This document shows, in pieces, positions 27,827 to 35,521 of a stretch of DNA of 64,000 nt. Below the pieces are notes generated by a model. It had not been told where the DNA came from and searched no databases. It saw only the letters and a program-made list of their open reading frames with translations. This stretch comes from JALZCH01 sp036400075 (GTDB lineage: Bacteria > Acidobacteriota > Blastocatellia > Pyrinomonadales > Pyrinomonadaceae). Location: NCBI GenBank assembly GCA_036400075.1, contig DASWLV010000173.1, positions 1 through 64,000 of the forward strand. The letters are read 5' to 3'. The first letter of the stretch is position 1. Each line of letters starts with the position of its first letter. A program made the position numbers and the translations under genes.

Positions 27827-29149
27827 ATGCCTTTAATGTTTGAATATGGACAATGGGAAAACATCTCTAACAAAGATGTTTTAAAACGCATGTTGCACGA
27901 CATGTGGCAGCGAAGTCGTTTTGTTGATTCAGAAGCTGAGACGAATGAAGAGGAGCAGGATAGTCGCTTTCAGCCATTTCTCAAATTTGATGGCAATCAA
28001 ATCAGAGCAAATAATTATGTCGGTTTTATTCAAAACCAAGAAGAAGTAATTGAAATCTATCCAAAGGTTTTTAAGAACATTCCCAACATTCATCTGCAAA
28101 AGGAATTGATGCTACGCCATATTTTTTATTGGTTCAGCTATTGTAGAAAGTGGCGATTTCCTTTTAATCAAGCCGCTCTCGATACAATTGAAATTGATCA
28201 ATTTCCAGAACTAATAATTAATTTAATTGCCAATCAGATTCTAGAATCAGTTTCTCAGCAGCCGCTGACAATATATCAGCAATGTGAAGAAGCTCTGCAA
28301 ACTCCACGAGGATCAATCAATTTTGGACGTTATATTAGCAGCAGCTTATCGCGCGGACATTTTCAAAGTATTGAATGTGATTATGAGCCTTTTCTTTTCG
28401 ACAATAAAGCAAATCGAATAATTAAATACTGTTCAAGATTGCTGCTCAATCAAACAAAATTTCATGAAAATCAAAGAATATTGCAAGAAATAATATTTAT
28501 CTTAGATGAAGTTGAAGATGTTCCTTGCACAGTTAACGACATAGAAAAAGTCACACTTAATTCCTTTTTTGAAGAATATTCTTCATTACTTGATAGTTGC
28601 CGATTGATTCTCAGTCAACAGCTTTATTCCAGCAACGCTTATGATCTGTCTCAATGGTGTTTACTGTTTCCAATGGAATATATCTTTGAAGATTTCTTCG
28701 CAGGCTTTTTAGAAAAGAATTTTAATCAGCAGTGGAAGGTTGAATATCAGAAATCGAATTTATATTTATCCAATAATCCAAGAGCTTTCCAAATGCAGCA
28801 TGATATTTTTCTCACTTCAAAAGCAGATCCAAATCGGAAGATTATCGTTGATACAAAATACAAATTAAGAGATCAAAACTTTAAATCTGATCCTAAGAAG
28901 GGAGTTGCCCAATCCGATTTATATCAAATGGTCAGCTATGCCGTTAAAAGAGGCTGCACAGAGGTTCTTTTAATTTATCCAAATCTTTCTGAAGAAATAA
29001 ATGCACCGGATAAATTTGAAATTGTTTCAGGTTTTGTAGGGCAAGAGAAGATAAATGTGACAGCTTTAGAGATTCCATTCTGGTCATTTATGGACTTTAA
29101 AAGTCTTGATAAAAAATTAAACAATAAGATTGAACAAATATTTTCCTGA
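27827..29149 (+). CDS. mcrC: McrC-like nuclease subunit
   Basis: The 440-aa product is the McrC partner. The N-terminal part (MFEYGQWENIS, then NYVGFIQNQEEVIEIYPKVF) is the beta-rich domain that contacts McrB. The C-terminal PD-(D/E)XK nuclease core is seen at KADPNRKIIVDTKYKLRD (about residue 335-350), followed by SDLYQMVSYAVKRGC with the conserved Gln-Met-Tyr helix. It starts 4 bp after mcrB ends. The complex translocates DNA using nucleotide hydrolysis by McrB and cuts modified DNA through this subunit. Confidence 0.92.
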   Translation: MPLMFEYGQWENISNKDVLKRMLHDMWQRSRFVDSEAETNEEEQDSRFQPFLKFDGNQIRANNYVGFIQNQEEVIEIYPKVFKNIPNIHLQKELMLRHIFYWFSYCRKWRFPFNQAALDTIEIDQFPELIINLIANQILESVSQQPLTIYQQCEEALQTPRGSINFGRYISSSLSRGHFQSIECDYEPFLFDNKANRIIKYCSRLLLNQTKFHENQRILQEIIFILDEVEDVPCTVNDIEKVTLNSFFEEYSSLLDSCRLILSQQLYSSNAYDLSQWCLLFPMEYIFEDFFAGFLEKNFNQQWKVEYQKSNLYLSNNPRAFQMQHDIFLTSKADPNRKIIVDTKYKLRDQNFKSDPKKGVAQSDLYQMVSYAVKRGCTEVLLIYPNLSEEINAPDKFEIVSGFVGQEKINVTALEIPFWSFMDFKSLDKKLNNKIEQIFS

Positions 29150-29173
29150 TATTAAGGGCAATAAATATTACGA

Positions 29174-29455
29174 ATGCAATTTGAAGAGTTTAATCCCTCG
29201 TCTGAATCTTACTGGCGATCAATAATTCTATTTGGTAGAAATGTTGCGAGCTATAAATTTGCTTTGGGAAAAGCGCTGCTTGAATTAACTGATAAGGAAA
29301 AAACGTCAATCAGTTTAGAAGAACTCGCCCTTCCATTTGCCAAACATATCGCTCATCACTTACAGCTTTCAGATAAACAAGTTACTTCTCCCTCCAGTTC
29401 ATTGACAATTACTAAATCAACTTGCTTCCAATTTTGCGGATTTTTTAAACCTTGA
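29174..29455 (+). pseudogene. 5' fragment of an HNH-endonuclease-type gene
   Basis: The first ~70 residues (YWRSIILFGRNVASYKFALG, then ISLEELALPFAKHIAHHL, then LSDKQ) match the N-terminus of a family of bacterial HNH endonucleases as I remember it. After about position 29390 the frame is antisense to the convergent methyltransferase gene, so the remainder is not genuine. No HNH motif is left. The gene begins 24 bp after mcrC, so it was probably the third gene of the McrBC operon, cut by the insertion or deletion that brought the methyltransferase pair. Confidence 0.65.
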
Positions 29456-29985
29456 GCCTCCAATTGTGCTGCTTCAAATGTAGGAACCTCATATTCTAAA
29501 AAGTCTGTTAATAGCAAAGTGCATCTTGAGCTCTCTCTAATTAAACTTATCAAAGACGACCTTTGTTCAATTGCTGCTGGACGCGTTAATTCAGGAAAAA
29601 GAGAAAGGATAATGTTTCCTTCTTTATATAACTCCAATGCTCTATTTATCCATATTATATATTCATCGTAATACCAAGGTGGATCGATAAATATAAAATC
29701 ATAATTTGATAAATTCTTGTTAGAAAGGCTTACTCTTAAATCATGTTTGATAAGAGTATCTGACTTTTGAGACTTTTTTGATAAAGAATTCAATACATGA
29801 TCATCTAAATCTACTAAAAGCCGTCTTTTCCCAATTTTTTTATTCGAAAACCACTTAAATAATTTGGGGGTTCCTAAAAAAGCGAGATTTGAATTTTTCC
29901 AGTCAATTAAATTTTCTATTTTGCCGCAGGTGCTATTAGTAAAGTACCAAGAGGAAAGAATTGGATTGCCTTCAAGAGTAATCAA
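29356..29985 (-). CDS. N6-adenine-methyltransferase-like protein
   Basis: The 209-aa product has a SAM-methyltransferase layout: a short N-terminal region, LFKWFSNKKIGKRRLLVDLD, and the motif IV DPPW in YDFIFIDPPWYYDEYI. This motif is typical of N6-adenine (MT-A70-like or N6-MTase) enzymes. The usual glycine-rich SAM loop is not obvious. The C-terminal residues overlap the truncated HNH fragment in antisense. It overlaps by 4 bp (ATGA) the small HTH gene upstream. A self-protecting DNA methylase or an RNA/protein methylase are both possible; target unknown. Confidence 0.68.
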   Translation of the reverse strand: MITLEGNPILSSWYFTNSTCGKIENLIDWKNSNLAFLGTPKLFKWFSNKKIGKRRLLVDLDDHVLNSLSKKSQKSDTLIKHDLRVSLSNKNLSNYDFIFIDPPWYYDEYIIWINRALELYKEGNIILSLFPELTRPAAIEQRSSLISLIRESSRCTLLLTDFLEYEVPTFEAAQLEAQGLKNPQNWKQVDLVIVNELEGEVTCLSESCK

Positions 29986-30200
29986 GGAAGGACTTTTTTT
30001 CTCTTTGAAAGGTTATAGTAATTTTGTGAATTTCCGGTAATTTCTAAATTTAATTCTTCAAGGCACTTTTTAACTAATGTAGGATAAGCTCCTTTACACT
30101 GGCGAACAACTTCCCAAAAAGATTTACTTCCATAAGATAACGACTCTTTGATAGAGGTCTTAATCAATGTTTCGTATTTATTGTTCGCTGTTGAATCCAT
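29982..30200 (-). CDS. Small winged-helix-like protein coupled to the methyltransferase
   Basis: The 72-aa product (YETLIKTSIKESLSYGSKSF, then WEVVRQCKGAYPTLVKKCLE) has helix-turn-helix spacing and ends in a basic tail. Its stop overlaps the methyltransferase start by 4 bp, so the two form one unit. It may be the DNA-recognition or regulatory partner. No named family recognised. Confidence 0.6.
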   Translation of the reverse strand: MDSTANNKYETLIKTSIKESLSYGSKSFWEVVRQCKGAYPTLVKKCLEELNLEITGNSQNYYNLSKRKKVLP

Positions 30201-30331
30201 TCGTTCAGCCTAAATTTTTGTATGATTAAGACTTTAAATTTAAATATTAGTTTCCTCAAAAAACTGGCTCTTTCAGTTATAGATAATTTACTCTAACTTT
30301 AATGTCATTCATCAATTTCTGTATTTATGAA

Positions 30332-31738
30332 TTACTTTTTACTGGGAGTAGGTAACCAAACTTTAATGATAACAACTGAAACATTCTTATCTAGGATTTT
30401 AATTGTTCTAAATTCACTCCCTACGTAATCTGCTGCTTGGTTGTTTTTAGTAGGATCAAAAATAATATAGAACACATCTAATAAATCATCGCCTTTTTCA
30501 CCTTCAAGATACTCTTCTAACTCTCTTAAACCTTGTTTATAGTACTCACCGCCACGCCAAATTTTGGTCTCATATAAAAACCTTCCTGATTTTGTAAAAG
30601 CAAGAATATCAGTTCTACCGCCACGAACCGGAACTTCTCTATAACTTCTTGGAACCAAATATGCCTGTAGAATAGCGCGAGCAATATTTTCCTGCGGATT
30701 ATCGTTTACATAAATATCTTTATACGTCTGTCTTTCAAAATATTGTTTGAAGGATAAAACTGTCTCTTGGGCAGTCTTTGTATCTTCTGTTGTATTTACA
30801 AACTGGTTCTCTAATAATTGAGTAATTTTATCGAGAGTTTGAGCGGCATTAGACTCAAGAGTTTTCTGTAAACGTAATAAATCTCTTGAAAACGCAAGCA
30901 TTTCTTCTAATGGAGGTTCAATGCCAACAGTTCTCATGAAATTTAGGATGAACTTCAAGAAATCATCTGTATCAATGTCTATAGCTCTGATATTACTTAG
31001 GATATAGTTAAAAATAGATGCCCAAAGACTTGAACGAATCTTTTTAGAGATAAATGATAAAACATGGACATCAGTAGGATTGACTAAATACTCCAAGAAA
31101 AAAGCTTTGTCATAATGTACATTGATGTTAGCTAAAGAATAAATAAGAAAGTGTATATCCTCTGTGCCTAATAAAGCTCTTTCGGGAGTATTGGTATCCT
31201 TCCAGTACATATGGAGCTTTTCAATCTCGGAAAGAGGAGCTTCAGCTAGAATTTCATGGAATAAAGAAAAACCGTTTTCATCTATTTGAGAATGAATAGA
31301 TGAAAACGCTATTGTACCATCGTCAAACCAGAAGAATCTGATACCTTTACACCGATAAATATAGTTGCCCACACTTCCCGCCGCGTGAAGACCGTCATAA
31401 AGTAAAAAACCCTTTTTCTCAAAAAATGTAACAAAACGGCTCTCTTGAAATCCCATGTGTTCTTCAATACTTTTAATATCATCGTTATGAACATGCATGT
31501 CTTCGGCTGGAACATGAACCTGTTCAGCGATTCGCTCAAACACCAATTCATCAAAACTACCAATAATAGTTTTAAGGGGTAATAAATCTTTACCTGAGAT
31601 ATTAAATTTATTATTTTGTTGAATAGACAACCAAGTTCGGTTGATTAATTCCGATAATATTCCGTTCGTAAATTCATCAGCAGGGAGCATATATAAAGTC
31701 GAAAATATACAAGTACCCGATGATGATACGCACGTCAA
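30332..31738 (-). CDS. Hypothetical protein with C-terminal PD-(D/E)XK nuclease-like domain
   Basis: The 468-aa product is unrecognised over its first 330 residues, which are mostly helical. The C-terminal part reads VPVRGGRTDILAFTKSGRFL, then YETKIWRGGEYYKQGL, then LREL EEYL (spacing added). The Asp and the Glu-x-Lys are placed as in PD-(D/E)XK nucleases, and the helix after ETK fits. The annotated start is a TTG at 31738; an internal ATG at 31687 (MLPADEF) is an alternative, and neither has a strong ribosome binding site. An XRE regulator is divergent, 15 bp away. It could be a restriction-like effector; function unproven. Confidence 0.6.
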   Translation of the reverse strand: MTCVSSSGTCIFSTLYMLPADEFTNGILSELINRTWLSIQQNNKFNISGKDLLPLKTIIGSFDELVFERIAEQVHVPAEDMHVHNDDIKSIEEHMGFQESRFVTFFEKKGFLLYDGLHAAGSVGNYIYRCKGIRFFWFDDGTIAFSSIHSQIDENGFSLFHEILAEAPLSEIEKLHMYWKDTNTPERALLGTEDIHFLIYSLANINVHYDKAFFLEYLVNPTDVHVLSFISKKIRSSLWASIFNYILSNIRAIDIDTDDFLKFILNFMRTVGIEPPLEEMLAFSRDLLRLQKTLESNAAQTLDKITQLLENQFVNTTEDTKTAQETVLSFKQYFERQTYKDIYVNDNPQENIARAILQAYLVPRSYREVPVRGGRTDILAFTKSGRFLYETKIWRGGEYYKQGLRELEEYLEGEKGDDLLDVFYIIFDPTKNNQAADYVGSEFRTIKILDKNVSVVIIKVWLPTPSKK

Positions 31739-31753
31739 TCCAGACCAAAAAGG

Positions 31754-31990
31754 TTGGCTGAAAAACTCAGAGATATTTGTTTAAAGCTCGGTTTGAGTCA
31801 ACCACGAATGTACGAGCTTCTAAAAGACGAAAATATGCCGCTATATGTCGGTTATATAGGTTCGTTTGAAATAGGCAAAAAAGTGCCGTCTCTTTTGATT
31901 ATTTTGAAATATGCTCGTATTGCTGGAATTACAATGGAAGTAATAGTTGATGATGAGTTAGATTTGCCGGCAAAATTAACAAACAATTAA
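31754..31990 (+). CDS. XRE-family regulator, possibly with a damaged start
   Basis: The 78-aa frame (LAEKLRDICLKLGLSQPRMY, then PSLLIILKYARIAGITMEVI, then DDELDLPAKL) is an XRE-type helix-turn-helix protein. Homologs as I know them begin with a short basic stretch like RQSRPKRLAEKL, and that stretch is present just upstream in frame, but a TGA precedes it and no ATG is in frame. A TTG at 31754 is the best available start. It may regulate the divergent nuclease-like gene. A frameshifted 5' end is a fair alternative. Confidence 0.6.
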   Translation: MAEKLRDICLKLGLSQPRMYELLKDENMPLYVGYIGSFEIGKKVPSLLIILKYARIAGITMEVIVDDELDLPAKLTNN

Positions 31991-32174
31991 ATCATCAAAA
32001 TATTATAAATGCCTTTTTGAACTGAAATTTTTATCCAGTTTTTTTGAAGTGCATAGAGGTGTTTTTATAAACACAGAAGTGTTAAAATAAAAGTAGAATT
32101 AAATAAGAAGCAGGAAAATAGCTTGTAATTAAGTGTTGAATAATGATTTCATTTTTCGATTTTCAACAAAATGA

Positions 32175-32212
32175 AAAACTCGCACAAAATTTGGTCGTGG
32201 CGTGCGAGTTTT
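32175..32212 (+). terminator. Hairpin terminator
   Basis: Arms AAAACTCGCAC and GTGCGAGTTTT pair perfectly across a 16-nt loop; the plus-strand arm ends in TTTTCTTT. It may terminate the upstream XRE transcript. Confidence 0.5.
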
Positions 32213-32274
32213 CTTTGATTATGCTTACTAGCGTTTTCTTGTTGATCTTTGAAACAAAATTAGTTTCGGAATCA

Positions 32275-32301
32275 AGTAAGTTGTAAAATTTACAACTTAC
32301 T
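32275..32301. promoter_or_regulatory. 27-bp palindrome, candidate operator
   Basis: AGTAAGTTGTAAA is followed, after one base, by its exact reverse complement. It lies about 180 bp upstream of the excisionase-like gene, a position fitting a repressor site for one of the island's XRE proteins. Confidence 0.45.
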
Positions 32302-32481
32302 CTATTAGAGTATACTAAAAAGACCCTTTTGTAAAACTCTTCTGATCTGCTTGTAGGCTTCTTTTACTGCCTAATTCTTCAAATCCTTTCCGAAACTAAA
32401 ACGCTTTGCTCTGCGACGTAGGAATAAGTGTGTCTTCGTGGATGAAAATGCCAACAAGATGGCTTACAAAAGGAGAGGAAT

Positions 32482-32715
32482 ATGAATTGGAAATTTTCAG
32501 AATTGGGAAATTCATTGAACGCTAAAGAAACAAAAAAGCTTTTGGATAAAGAAGCTGTTTCTGTCACTGAGTTTTGTCGAATGTTTGGGATTTGCAAAGG
32601 AACTGCATTTAAGTTGAATCGTGAAAAACGACTCAAATTTACGAAAATATTTCGACGAACCGTCATTTTGAAGAGCGAAATAATTCGGTTTATTTCTGAG
32701 TTAGAACACCAATGA
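32482..32715 (+). CDS. Excisionase-like / MerR-type helix-turn-helix protein
   Basis: The 77-aa product contains KEAVSVTEFCRMFGICKGTA and then FKLNREKRLKFTKIFRR, the helix-turn-helix and wing of excisionase-type DNA-binding proteins. The start has a strong AAAGGAGAGG site. Position between cargo and the replication-initiator gene, and the presence of an integrase in the same island, suggest a recombination directionality factor or a regulator. Small size is normal for the family. Confidence 0.65.
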   Translation: MNWKFSELGNSLNAKETKKLLDKEAVSVTEFCRMFGICKGTAFKLNREKRLKFTKIFRRTVILKSEIIRFISELEHQ

Positions 32716-32813
32716 AGTGCCTAGTAACGCTCTTTAGTTTCGCTTAAAAATTTAAATGACTTTTAGTTAATTTGATTTTGTGAATTGACTAGCAAGACAG
32801 AGGAGTATTTACG

Positions 32814-33341
32814 ATGAGTAATAAAGATGAAAAAGAAAAATCAGCCCATAATGAAAAGAAAGAGAAATTTGTCAAGGTGTCAGCCCTATTATTTAACCAA
32901 GGGCGTTATCTTACCACTCAGGCTAAATGGGTTTACGCTACACTTAGAAGCTTTACCAACAACGAAACGGATCTAACTTTTCCCAGCTATAACAAAATTC
33001 AGGAGCGCAGTAACTTAAATCGTGTGGCTGTGGCAAATGCTCTTGAAGAGCTTGAAAAATTCCATTGGATTAAAAGAGAAAACCGTTTTAAACAAACTAA
33101 TAATTATATTATGTCGCCTCCTATTCGGCGTAATGCTGATGGAACGGAAGCTGAGGATCAGACATGCCCGACAAAGGAAGAAGCCGCTAAATGGAAGAAC
33201 AATTTAAGAAACAAACGAAACCCTACAGGCAGGAAGGTGCTTTTTATTACTCAAAAAACTGAGCAATCTAATAATCCCGAATCTAAGGATGGGGAAAAAA
33301 TCTTCTATATAAAAGAGGATGACAATGATGAACCGTTTTAG
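32814..33341 (+). CDS. Replication-initiator-like winged-helix protein
   Basis: The 175-aa product has a winged-helix core: VKVSALLFNQGRYLTTQAKW, VYATLRSFTNNETDLTFPSY, then LNRVAVANALEELEKFHWIK. This is the HTH_36/DnaD-like arrangement of plasmid and phage replication initiators. The tail is lysine-rich and acidic. The start has a GAGGAG site. Directly at its stop codon begin five palindromic repeats, which resemble iterons. Together these suggest an autonomous replication or copy-control module for the excised element; transcriptional regulator is the alternative. Confidence 0.62.
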   Translation: MSNKDEKEKSAHNEKKEKFVKVSALLFNQGRYLTTQAKWVYATLRSFTNNETDLTFPSYNKIQERSNLNRVAVANALEELEKFHWIKRENRFKQTNNYIMSPPIRRNADGTEAEDQTCPTKEEAAKWKNNLRNKRNPTGRKVLFITQKTEQSNNPESKDGEKIFYIKEDDNDEPF

Positions 33342-33464
33342 TAAACACGTGGCTACTGTGACCAGGATTAATTAAGTAAGCACGTATTTACTTGTGCAGT
33401 TAGCACGTGTTTACTTATGTCAGTAAGCACGTTGTTACTATAGATAGTTAATACGTGTTTACTC
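33340..33464. repeat. Five palindromic iteron-like repeats
   Basis: Copies begin at 33340, 33375, 33398, 33422 and 33446. The last four are spaced 23-24 bp apart, the first 35 bp. Each is a variant of AGTAAGCACGTGTTTACT, itself a palindrome around CACGTG. They start at the end of the replication-initiator-like gene, the usual place for initiator-binding iterons; an operator array is the other possibility. Confidence 0.8.
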
Positions 33465-33519
33465 TAACTAGACGAAGACGAACTAGACTAAGAGATAACA
33501 AAATCAAAATTATCAATAC

Positions 33520-33556
33520 TTTCTTTTTTGTGAATTTCTTTCACGAAAAAAGAAAT
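33520..33556. terminator. Bidirectional hairpin terminator
   Basis: TTTCTTTTTTGTGAA pairs with TTTCACGAAAAAAGAAA around a short loop, giving T-runs on both strands. It lies between the iterons and the convergent XRE gene. Confidence 0.55.
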
Positions 33557-33626
33557 CAAAAAGAAAAATTGAAATAAACAAATCAATTTTAAATTTCATA
33601 AAAATTGGCTTACATTAATAATTAAA

Positions 33627-33842
33627 TTAGGAATTTGATGTTGTCTTGACTAGCAGATCACTTACTTCACAATCAAGCGCTTCACAAATTTTACTCAGCG
33701 TCTCAATGGTCAAGTGTTTGACTTGATTATTAAAACAACGCACAGCAGTCGTTGGCGCAAGCTTGGCACGTTTTTTTAATTGGTAAGAAGTTCGTATGCC
33801 TTTTTCTAAGGCGACCTCACGGATTCTAATTTTCAACATCAT
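33627..33842 (-). CDS. XRE-family repressor, module copy 1
   Basis: From the ATG at 33842, which follows a GGGAG site at good spacing, the product is about 71 aa: LKIRIREVALEKGIRTSYQL, KKRAKLAPTTAVRCFNN, TIETLSKICEALDCEVSDLL. This is a Cro/CI-type helix-turn-helix. The longer reading from 33893 adds 17 unlikely residues. It is divergent from the SWIM protein gene at 34018 and is a paralog of the repressor at 34707-34934, sharing RIREV, YQL, and the LSKICEALDC / LCSALKCTPNDL end. Confidence 0.75.
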   Translation of the reverse strand: MMLKIRIREVALEKGIRTSYQLKKRAKLAPTTAVRCFNNQVKHLTIETLSKICEALDCEVSDLLVKTTSNS

Positions 33843-34017
33843 TATCTTACTCCCAAAAGGTTGGTTTCCACAGAAAAAGGCATCACGCTTCATAAGGAAA
33901 AGTGATGGCTTCTCCCCGAATCATAAGAAAAACTGTTTACAGATTGATTTCATTTTGATACTATATACAGTAGCACTGGGAATAATAACACAATATATGG
34001 GATGAAAGGAATTGGAG

Positions 34018-34326
34018 ATGGGAAGAATAATCATTCAAAATCGAGAGCAATTTGAGCCTGCAATAAAAAGGGCAAAAAATAAGGGCGATATTCTTGTTGC
34101 TCAATTAACTAACGTAATGCGGACTTACGAAGTTATAGATTTAAAAAACGATCAAATTAATCATGTTTTTCTTAACAATGACGACCTGACGGGAGGATTA
34201 ATTTCTTGTTGGTGCACGCCAAATACAGATAGAAAGATTTGCACACATGCGGGGGCAGTTTTTCTGCTTGATCTTATTGAGGCTGAAATGGATTTAATAA
34301 ACCGTTATAAAAATCGTACTTTTTAA
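34018..34326 (+). CDS. SWIM zinc-finger protein, module copy 1
   Basis: The 102-aa product contains a SWIM-type C-x-C...C-x-H zinc motif in LISCWCTPNTDRKICTHAGA. The N-terminus (IIIQNREQFEPAIKRAKNKG, then DILVAQLTNVMRTYEVIDL) matches the second SWIM protein at 35090. The ATG at 34018 has AAGGA seven bases upstream; the TTG at 34012 is less likely. SWIM fingers bind DNA or proteins. Pairing with a divergent XRE repressor suggests a regulatory module. Confidence 0.7.
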   Translation: MGRIIIQNREQFEPAIKRAKNKGDILVAQLTNVMRTYEVIDLKNDQINHVFLNNDDLTGGLISCWCTPNTDRKICTHAGAVFLLDLIEAEMDLINRYKNRTF

Positions 34327-34330
34327 CAAG

Positions 34331-34366
34331 AATAAGCTAAAGAGTGTTAACACTCTTTAGCTTATT
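34331..34366. terminator. Perfect 36-bp palindrome after SWIM gene 1
   Basis: AATAAGCTAAAGAGTGTT is followed at once by its reverse complement. It sits 5 bp after the SWIM stop codon, fitting a terminator or a protein-binding palindrome. A different hairpin holds the same place after SWIM gene 2. Confidence 0.7.
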
Positions 34367-34706
34367 TGATCTGCAAGCAATCACCACGAAAGTCAACTGA
34401 CGTGCTTGTTTTTACTTATGGGAGGCGTCCCAAAGTGAATTTTCGCACTGAATCCCAACAGAGTGATTTTCTGATAATCGGAGATAAGACATTAAGGACT
34501 ATGTGATCTGAATCACTCTAATGGGAACAGAATCGCCGTAAATAGGATAGATCAGTTTTGATAGGCATAGAAATAAATGCGAATTACATAAAGGGCGAAT
34601 AAGACATTAACAAAAAAAAACGAGTTTTTATCAGAGTTTTGAGAGTTTCTTAATAAATCAAACCATAAAAGGAATGATCTTTGAAAATTTCATTAAAAAT
34701 GAAGAC
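34367..34706. other. Intergenic region between the two XRE/SWIM modules
   Basis: 340 bp without a gene. It includes the duplicated ~54-nt motif at 34378-34430. The rest is AT-rich with no recognisable element apart from an A-run near 34611. Confidence 0.4.
34378..34430 (+). ncRNA. Duplicated structured motif, copy 1
   Basis: This 53-nt segment (starting CAATCACCACGAAAGTCAAC) is closely similar to 35445-35498. Both have a GACG...CGTC-type stem closing over a loop with ACTTAT. It follows a SWIM gene and its hairpin in each case. It may be a structured RNA or a protein-binding site; no known RNA family recognised. Confidence 0.35.
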
Positions 34707-34934
34707 TTAGCCCTTCGCTTTTGATTTTGGCTTAACGACTTGGAATAAATCATTCGGCGTACATTTAAGCGCGCTGCATAGCTTTTCCATCGTCACAATT
34801 GAGATTTGAACAATGTTGTTGTTGTAAAGATGTGAAGCATTCGAGGGCGATAGACCGGCTAGTTTCTGAAGCTGATACGCCGTTGTAATGCCTCTAGATT
34901 CGCAGACTTCCCGAATTCTAATTTCTATTTTCAT
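34707..34934 (-). CDS. XRE-family repressor, module copy 2
   Basis: The 75-aa product reads EIRIREVCESRGITTAYQLQ, KLAGLSPSNASHLYNNN, TMEKLCSALKCTPNDLFQVV: a Cro/CI-type helix-turn-helix with a lysine-rich tail. It is divergent from SWIM gene 2, with the short intergenic region between them likely holding both promoters and operators. It is paralogous to the repressor at 33627-33842. Confidence 0.78.
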   Translation of the reverse strand: MKIEIRIREVCESRGITTAYQLQKLAGLSPSNASHLYNNNIVQISIVTMEKLCSALKCTPNDLFQVVKPKSKAKG

Positions 34935-35089
34935 AACAGTTGGAATATATCACAAAAACTAAAAAAATGTTCCATTGCATGTAACAAAACGGTTTACGAA
35001 ATATTCCATACAGTGTAATATATTCTTATTGTGCTATTAATCGCACAATGTACCAAGAAAGAAATCAAATAAAGAAAGGAAAACTAAAA

Positions 35090-35392
35090 ATGATTGAATT
35101 AAAAAATCGAGAACAATTAAAAAACGCTATTGAACGAGCACGTGCTGACAGAAAAAGCCTTTTTGTTCAATTAACCGATGTCGCTCGTCAATATCGTGTG
35201 ACGAATCGCAGAAACGGCAATACTTATGTTGTCAGATTTCTTATCAATGAAAACGGCAAGCGGTTAGGACAATGTACTTGCATCGCAGGGGCGCGTGGCA
35301 ATGTGTGTAAGCATCTTGCCGCCGCTGCCGGTTTAAACACTTGTCTGGCAGAGCAGGGTTTATTAAATCGTCAATCTGCTTCGTTGCAATAA
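35090..35392 (+). CDS. SWIM zinc-finger protein, module copy 2
   Basis: The 100-aa product has a canonical SWIM motif, CTCIAGARGNVCKHLAAAAG, preceded by LKNREQLKNAIERARADRKS and LFVQLTDVARQYRVTNRR, matching copy 1. The ATG at 35090 follows an AAAGGA site; the upstream ATG at 35048 would add 14 unlikely residues. It ends just before a hairpin and the second copy of the 54-nt motif. Confidence 0.75.
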   Translation: MIELKNREQLKNAIERARADRKSLFVQLTDVARQYRVTNRRNGNTYVVRFLINENGKRLGQCTCIAGARGNVCKHLAAAAGLNTCLAEQGLLNRQSASLQ

Positions 35393-35398
35393 CAGCGA

Positions 35399-35430
35399 GG
35401 GCTTATCAAAGCGCCAACTCTGATAAGCCC
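35399..35430 (+). terminator. Hairpin after SWIM gene 2
   Basis: GGGCTTATCA and TGATAAGCCC pair perfectly across 12 nt. There is no following T-run, so it may be a processing or stabilising hairpin more than a classical terminator. Confidence 0.45.
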
Positions 35431-35444
35431 CAGTAATCCGCCAA

Positions 35445-35498
35445 CAATCACCATAAAAGCCAACGGACGCGATTATTTTAACTTATTGGGTCGCGTCC
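35445..35498 (+). ncRNA. Duplicated structured motif, copy 2
   Basis: This 54-nt counterpart of 34378-34430 has a perfect GGACGCGA / TCGCGTCC stem around an AT-rich loop. It lies directly upstream of the integrase ribosome binding site (GGAG at about 35510), so it could regulate integrase expression. Confidence 0.4.
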
Positions 35499-35521
35499 TG
35501 TTAAACAGAGGAGAAAAGGTT

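Larger units (their letters stand above)
31991..32481. other. Intergenic region before the excisionase-like gene
   Basis: 490 bp without a gene. It contains a hairpin at 32175-32212 and a 27-bp palindrome at 32275-32301, listed separately. It probably marks the border between defence cargo and the core integration/replication module. Confidence 0.5.

Noticed and set aside
33340..33464. Possible CRISPR array
   Set aside because: The repeats are about 18 bp with 5-6 bp between copies, palindromic and degenerate; there are no spacers or cas genes.
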